From contig NZ_VOIQ01000012.1 of assembly GCF_010470675.1 (NCBI RefSeq), forward strand, positions 89,443-153,442: 64,000 bases of DNA. The letters run 5' to 3'. The notes beneath the pieces were generated by a model. The model was not told where the DNA came from, did no database searches, and worked only from the letters and a program-made list of their open reading frames with translations. This document shows positions 62,901 to 64,000 of this stretch, one piece after another. Each line of letters opens with the position of its first letter. Position 1 is the stretch's first letter. Both the position numbers and the translations under genes were made by a program. This DNA comes from Desulfovibrio sp. JC010. Lineage in GTDB: Bacteria; Desulfobacterota; Desulfovibrionia; Desulfovibrionales; Desulfovibrionaceae.

Positions 62901-63098
62901 GTTCTGGACGGTTTTGAAGCGGCACGGGCGATTCGTAAGACCCACTCCCCGGTCAGGATCGTGGCCCTGACCGCAAACGCAGGCAGTGAATTCCTTGAAA
63001 AATGTTATGACAGCGGCATGGATTCACGCATCACCAAGCCCTTTAATGTGGATGACCTGCTGGCCGAGGTGGCAAAAGCTGCGTCCGATATTTCTTGA
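59979..63098 (+). CDS. Membrane hybrid sensor kinase (PAS-PAS-HisKA-HATPase-REC)
   Basis: The start at 59979 is tentative; two upstream in-frame starts exist (59931 and a TTG at 59904) and no strong ribosome-binding site decides. The 1039-residue protein has TM1 at about 17-40, a periplasmic sensor to about 295, TM2 near 300-322, a coiled coil, PAS domains at about 374-490 and 500-640, HisKA with H677 (ANMTHEFRTPMNAVKG) and HATPase_c (NLLGNAVKFT, SDTGIGLPEDA, GGTGLGLAICYK). A C-terminal receiver has D970 (IFMDIQMPVLDG) and K in ITKPF. It resembles the kinase at 50883 in catalytic core. No regulator is adjacent; the ligand is unknown. Confidence 0.92.
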   Translation: MNNHGSIADSGSGNFGYRILLMLAFAVFAGFVGLSLWVGYSSQLQVRNTARELFVGESARRAMAVSFYFSNRVSELENVAARGPVQSLIDALEGQGPAVAKKDTGLVDDVCSLFNSNLARRSVGDELAYSRIALLDENGGLLVDSDAECVLDGNSGGFENFRVRHGTPAFFAGEYGGELSIVVSVPVDAAKGIRGTIVGWTRVESLQRSLGFMTVSPSVGSDFLRVGSTVVAVSDSSAQQSGQLLLMDALHEWNGLTILEAGQSGREVDYLAISSPVQGTSLSVISLVEEEKLFGFLSLRTQFLLSFFLFVVISGGCFWLVRSVLGRKVYEARMQEAAKRVEEVNRQKEKIEQEIKNRHLADALRRRAEIKFRDIFDNAPIGIFQATRDGSYLTANKALAQLYGYESSEELISNVTSVGDQVYVDSDDWSRAMQMLRLSGQVAGYEVECRRRDGSSIWTSRDFRLVEGEPGMPAYVEGFVINISARKKAEEKQLKSEWRFRSLFENSPVPLWELDMRELKKLFDSYGPDMAPVIREELLSDSASLKRCLNLIEIIDANNRTIEFFGSASREELISSGFSSYVTPHSWRFYRSIILDLLKGAQRNRSEFNFVRLDGKEQSLILNLNIVPGFESSWGRVLVSVEDISELKKIEKELRSSREEAQEANEAKGRFLANMTHEFRTPMNAVKGMVQLLQRSGMNAEQQENLRLIKSSVDSLLVIVNDILDYSKLDTVHMELNEENVDFPAFLQEMRDVVDVGAMNKPLQVFLEAEKVPECIRVDSLRLRQVLVNLLGNAVKFTDKGSVTLRCSPAPQSGLESKAYLLFEVSDTGIGLPEDAVDSLFKSFVQADPSITRRYGGTGLGLAICYKLVKHLGGELSARNNEQGGALFSFTLPVEVCSEVPAFEEGPELQTPVDLSGVKILVAEDSKMNRILLRKIFDKNGITDYVMVENGKDAVDTFTQSDDFDLIFMDIQMPVLDGFEAARAIRKTHSPVRIVALTANAGSEFLEKCYDSGMDSRITKPFNVDDLLAEVAKAASDIS

Positions 63099-63190
63099 AC
63101 GCATTCAATTCCGATGGTAATTCCCTAATCACGGCGTATGAAATTCAGACAGACGGTCTGTTCTTAGTTGTTTATTACGGGCGATTTGTG

Positions 63191-63682
63191 ATGATAAAGG
63201 CTCTTGCACAGAAAAAATATAATTATATACGTGTGGCCCCTTTACCTCATTTTGTTCTGGGGCTTTGTATCGGTATGGTGGTGACTCTTGCATGGCTTGC
63301 CGCTGAATTTTACCGGGACGGGCACAGTTTCGGCTTTATCACTTCGGCGGCCATTGCCATGAGCTGGGTGACCGGAGCGTTTTTTTCCGTGGCTGATATT
63401 ATCAGCCGCTACCGCGAGTATCTGCGTATCCGCAAGATGCTGGTCGATAAGGGCTACAGCGATAAAATTTTCAAGGCCGTAGCAACTTCCCGCTGTCAGC
63501 GTGATGCCGCCCTCTGGGCTGCACGGCAGGCCGGATACGGGTGTCTTGCCAAGAAGGTCTACCACCGTCTGGGCTACCGCTGGTATCACCTCATGCCGGA
63601 TATGCTGGTCCGCAATCCCTTCCGGCTATTTACTCCGAAATTTTTACGCACAGCCTTCATGCCCGGCAAACGGGTAAAATAA
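63191..63682 (+). CDS. Hypothetical membrane protein, 163 aa
   Basis: The start at 63191 (MIKALAQKKYNYIRV) removes a 32-residue extension with no coding signs; a GTG at 63188 is equivalent. The 163-residue product has two hydrophobic segments (FVLGLCIGMVVTLAWLAAEF and FITSAAIAMSWVTGAFFSVADII) followed by a basic, Tyr-rich cytoplasmic C-terminal part (YREYLRIRKMLVDKGYSDKIFKAVATSRCQRDAALWAARQAGY). I recognise no family. It follows the hybrid kinase by 92 bases and could be co-transcribed. Confidence 0.72.
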   Translation: MIKALAQKKYNYIRVAPLPHFVLGLCIGMVVTLAWLAAEFYRDGHSFGFITSAAIAMSWVTGAFFSVADIISRYREYLRIRKMLVDKGYSDKIFKAVATSRCQRDAALWAARQAGYGCLAKKVYHRLGYRWYHLMPDMLVRNPFRLFTPKFLRTAFMPGKRVK

Positions 63683-63697
63683 GGATGCCTCCGGCGG

Positions 63698-63737
63698 CTG
63701 GGGAAGGGGAACTTTTGGAAAAGTTCCCCTTCCCCAG
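63698..63737. repeat. 40 bp perfect palindrome (19 bp stem)
   Basis: A palindrome with 19 bp arms (starting ctggggaaggggaactttt) and a central gg lies 16 bases past the stop of the membrane protein gene. It could form a strong hairpin and act as a terminator in either direction or an RNA-stability element. The flanks cctccggcgg and agaccccatcccc are of the kind often seen around intergenic hairpins in this bacterial group. Confidence 0.85.
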
Positions 63738-63820
63738 ACCCCATCCCCTCAAAACTTTTCAATAAGCTTCGCATATAGCTTCCTACTACTGTCTTCGAAA
63801 TCAAAATCAGCGAAGCTTAA

Positions 63821-63874
63821 TAAAAGGTTTTGGGATTCTTAAACCCTTTTGCAAAAGGGTTTAAGCCGCCGGAG
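63821..63874. repeat. Palindromic intergenic repeat, copy 3 (truncated)
   Basis: Matches copies 1 and 2 over 54 bp, including the perfect 28 bp palindrome and gccgccggag, then breaks off where copies 1 and 2 continue with gcgaaatca. The break is followed within about 20 bases by the end of an IS110-type transposase gene, so an insertion probably truncated the repeat. The left flank (agcgaagcttaataaaagg) matches copy 1. Confidence 0.88.
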
Positions 63875-64000
63875 CAACGGTGGCAAAAGTCAAGCTACGC
63901 AGGCTGCTCAGACCAATATTGGTCGTTAGCAATTAGGGCATTCAAAATGCCAAGTAACTTTCTCATTGATGCGACCATCGCAACTTTATGAGCTTTGCCA
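63875..64000 (-). mobile_element. IS110-family insertion sequence, partial (right end in window)
   Basis: The 3' end of a transposase gene and about 20 bases of non-coding end abut the truncated palindromic repeat. IS110 elements often target palindromic intergenic repeats, which fits. The rest of the element lies beyond the window. No terminal inverted repeat was required by this family and none was identified. Confidence 0.65.
63895..64000 (-). CDS. IS110-family transposase, C-terminus (partial)
   Basis: Read from the window edge on the minus strand, the last 34 codons before a TAG (63895-63897) encode GKAHKVAMVASMRKLL and then GILNALIANDQYWSEQPA. This closely matches the conserved C-terminus of IS110 transposases (K-x-x-x-V-A-x-x-R-K-L-L-x-I-L-N-A). 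These DEDD-type recombinases use a Ser-containing Tnp domain near this end and a bridge RNA to pick targets; the catalytic part is outside the window. Confidence 0.88.
   Translation of the reverse strand, partial: GKAHKVAMVASMRKLLGILNALIANDQYWSEQPA

Noticed and set aside
1..64000. CRISPR arrays, phage structural genes, rRNA
   Set aside because: No regularly spaced repeats, capsid or tail genes, or rRNA-like sequence were seen.

Overview
The window looks like chromosomal DNA of a Desulfovibrionales sulfate reducer, with Maridesulfovibrio or Desulfovibrio relatives the best guess. This is inferred from moderate GC content, very many multidomain sensor kinases, small conserved proteins of that order, an AmmeMemoRadiSam-type radical SAM enzyme, and a recA-alaS pair. 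No rRNA is present, so the assignment rests on protein style only.

Layout. 0-10 kb: a partial histidine kinase and a convergent MEDS/PAS kinase whose catalytic cores are close paralogues, small secreted and hypothetical genes, a WsaF-like glycosyltransferase, a LysE exporter, a methyltransferase, and two translationally coupled receiver-kinase hybrids. 10-17 kb: a flavin oxidoreductase, then an AT-rich accessory stretch with an MBOAT/SGNH acyl-transfer pair, an unknown gene, and a 1.57 kb insert bounded by perfect 63 bp direct repeats. One repeat lies in an intact tRNA-Pro gene; the insert carries a ParDE toxin-antitoxin pair and one unknown gene but no integrase. 17-35 kb: housekeeping genes (amrS-like, purM, a YdbH/DUF1318 envelope pair, a radical SAM/kinase/HDOD cluster, rpsI-rplM, alaS, recA, a thiouridylase-like PP-loop protein, a Ca/Na antiporter). 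35-45 kb: a DUF6765-like protein, POT transporter, BI-1 protein, a RhuM gene one base upstream of lpxK, rnr, an S24-type regulator and a zinc-ribbon protein. 45-57 kb: a UPF0489 protein, secreted proteins including one with a SUEL-type lectin domain, a solute-binding protein paired with a hybrid kinase, a NifU/IscU-like scaffold divergent from a LysR regulator, and an acyltransferase. 57-64 kb: a CofD-like protein, endonuclease IV, a DUF2325 protein with a perfect Fur-like box, a second large hybrid kinase, and the 3' end of an IS110-family transposase.

Three features tie the window together. First, signal transduction is over-represented: seven histidine kinases, one degenerate EAL-HDOD protein and three periplasmic solute-binding proteins. 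Second, a palindromic intergenic repeat occurs downstream of three unrelated genes, and the IS110 element interrupts the third copy. Third, small accessory insertions (the tRNA-Pro insert, rhuM and possibly the MBOAT region) sit between core genes without disrupting them.

Starts were moved inward from the longest open frame wherever a Shine-Dalgarno sequence or a signal peptide argued for it; each entry gives the reason. All family names come from reading motifs by eye, not from a database search.
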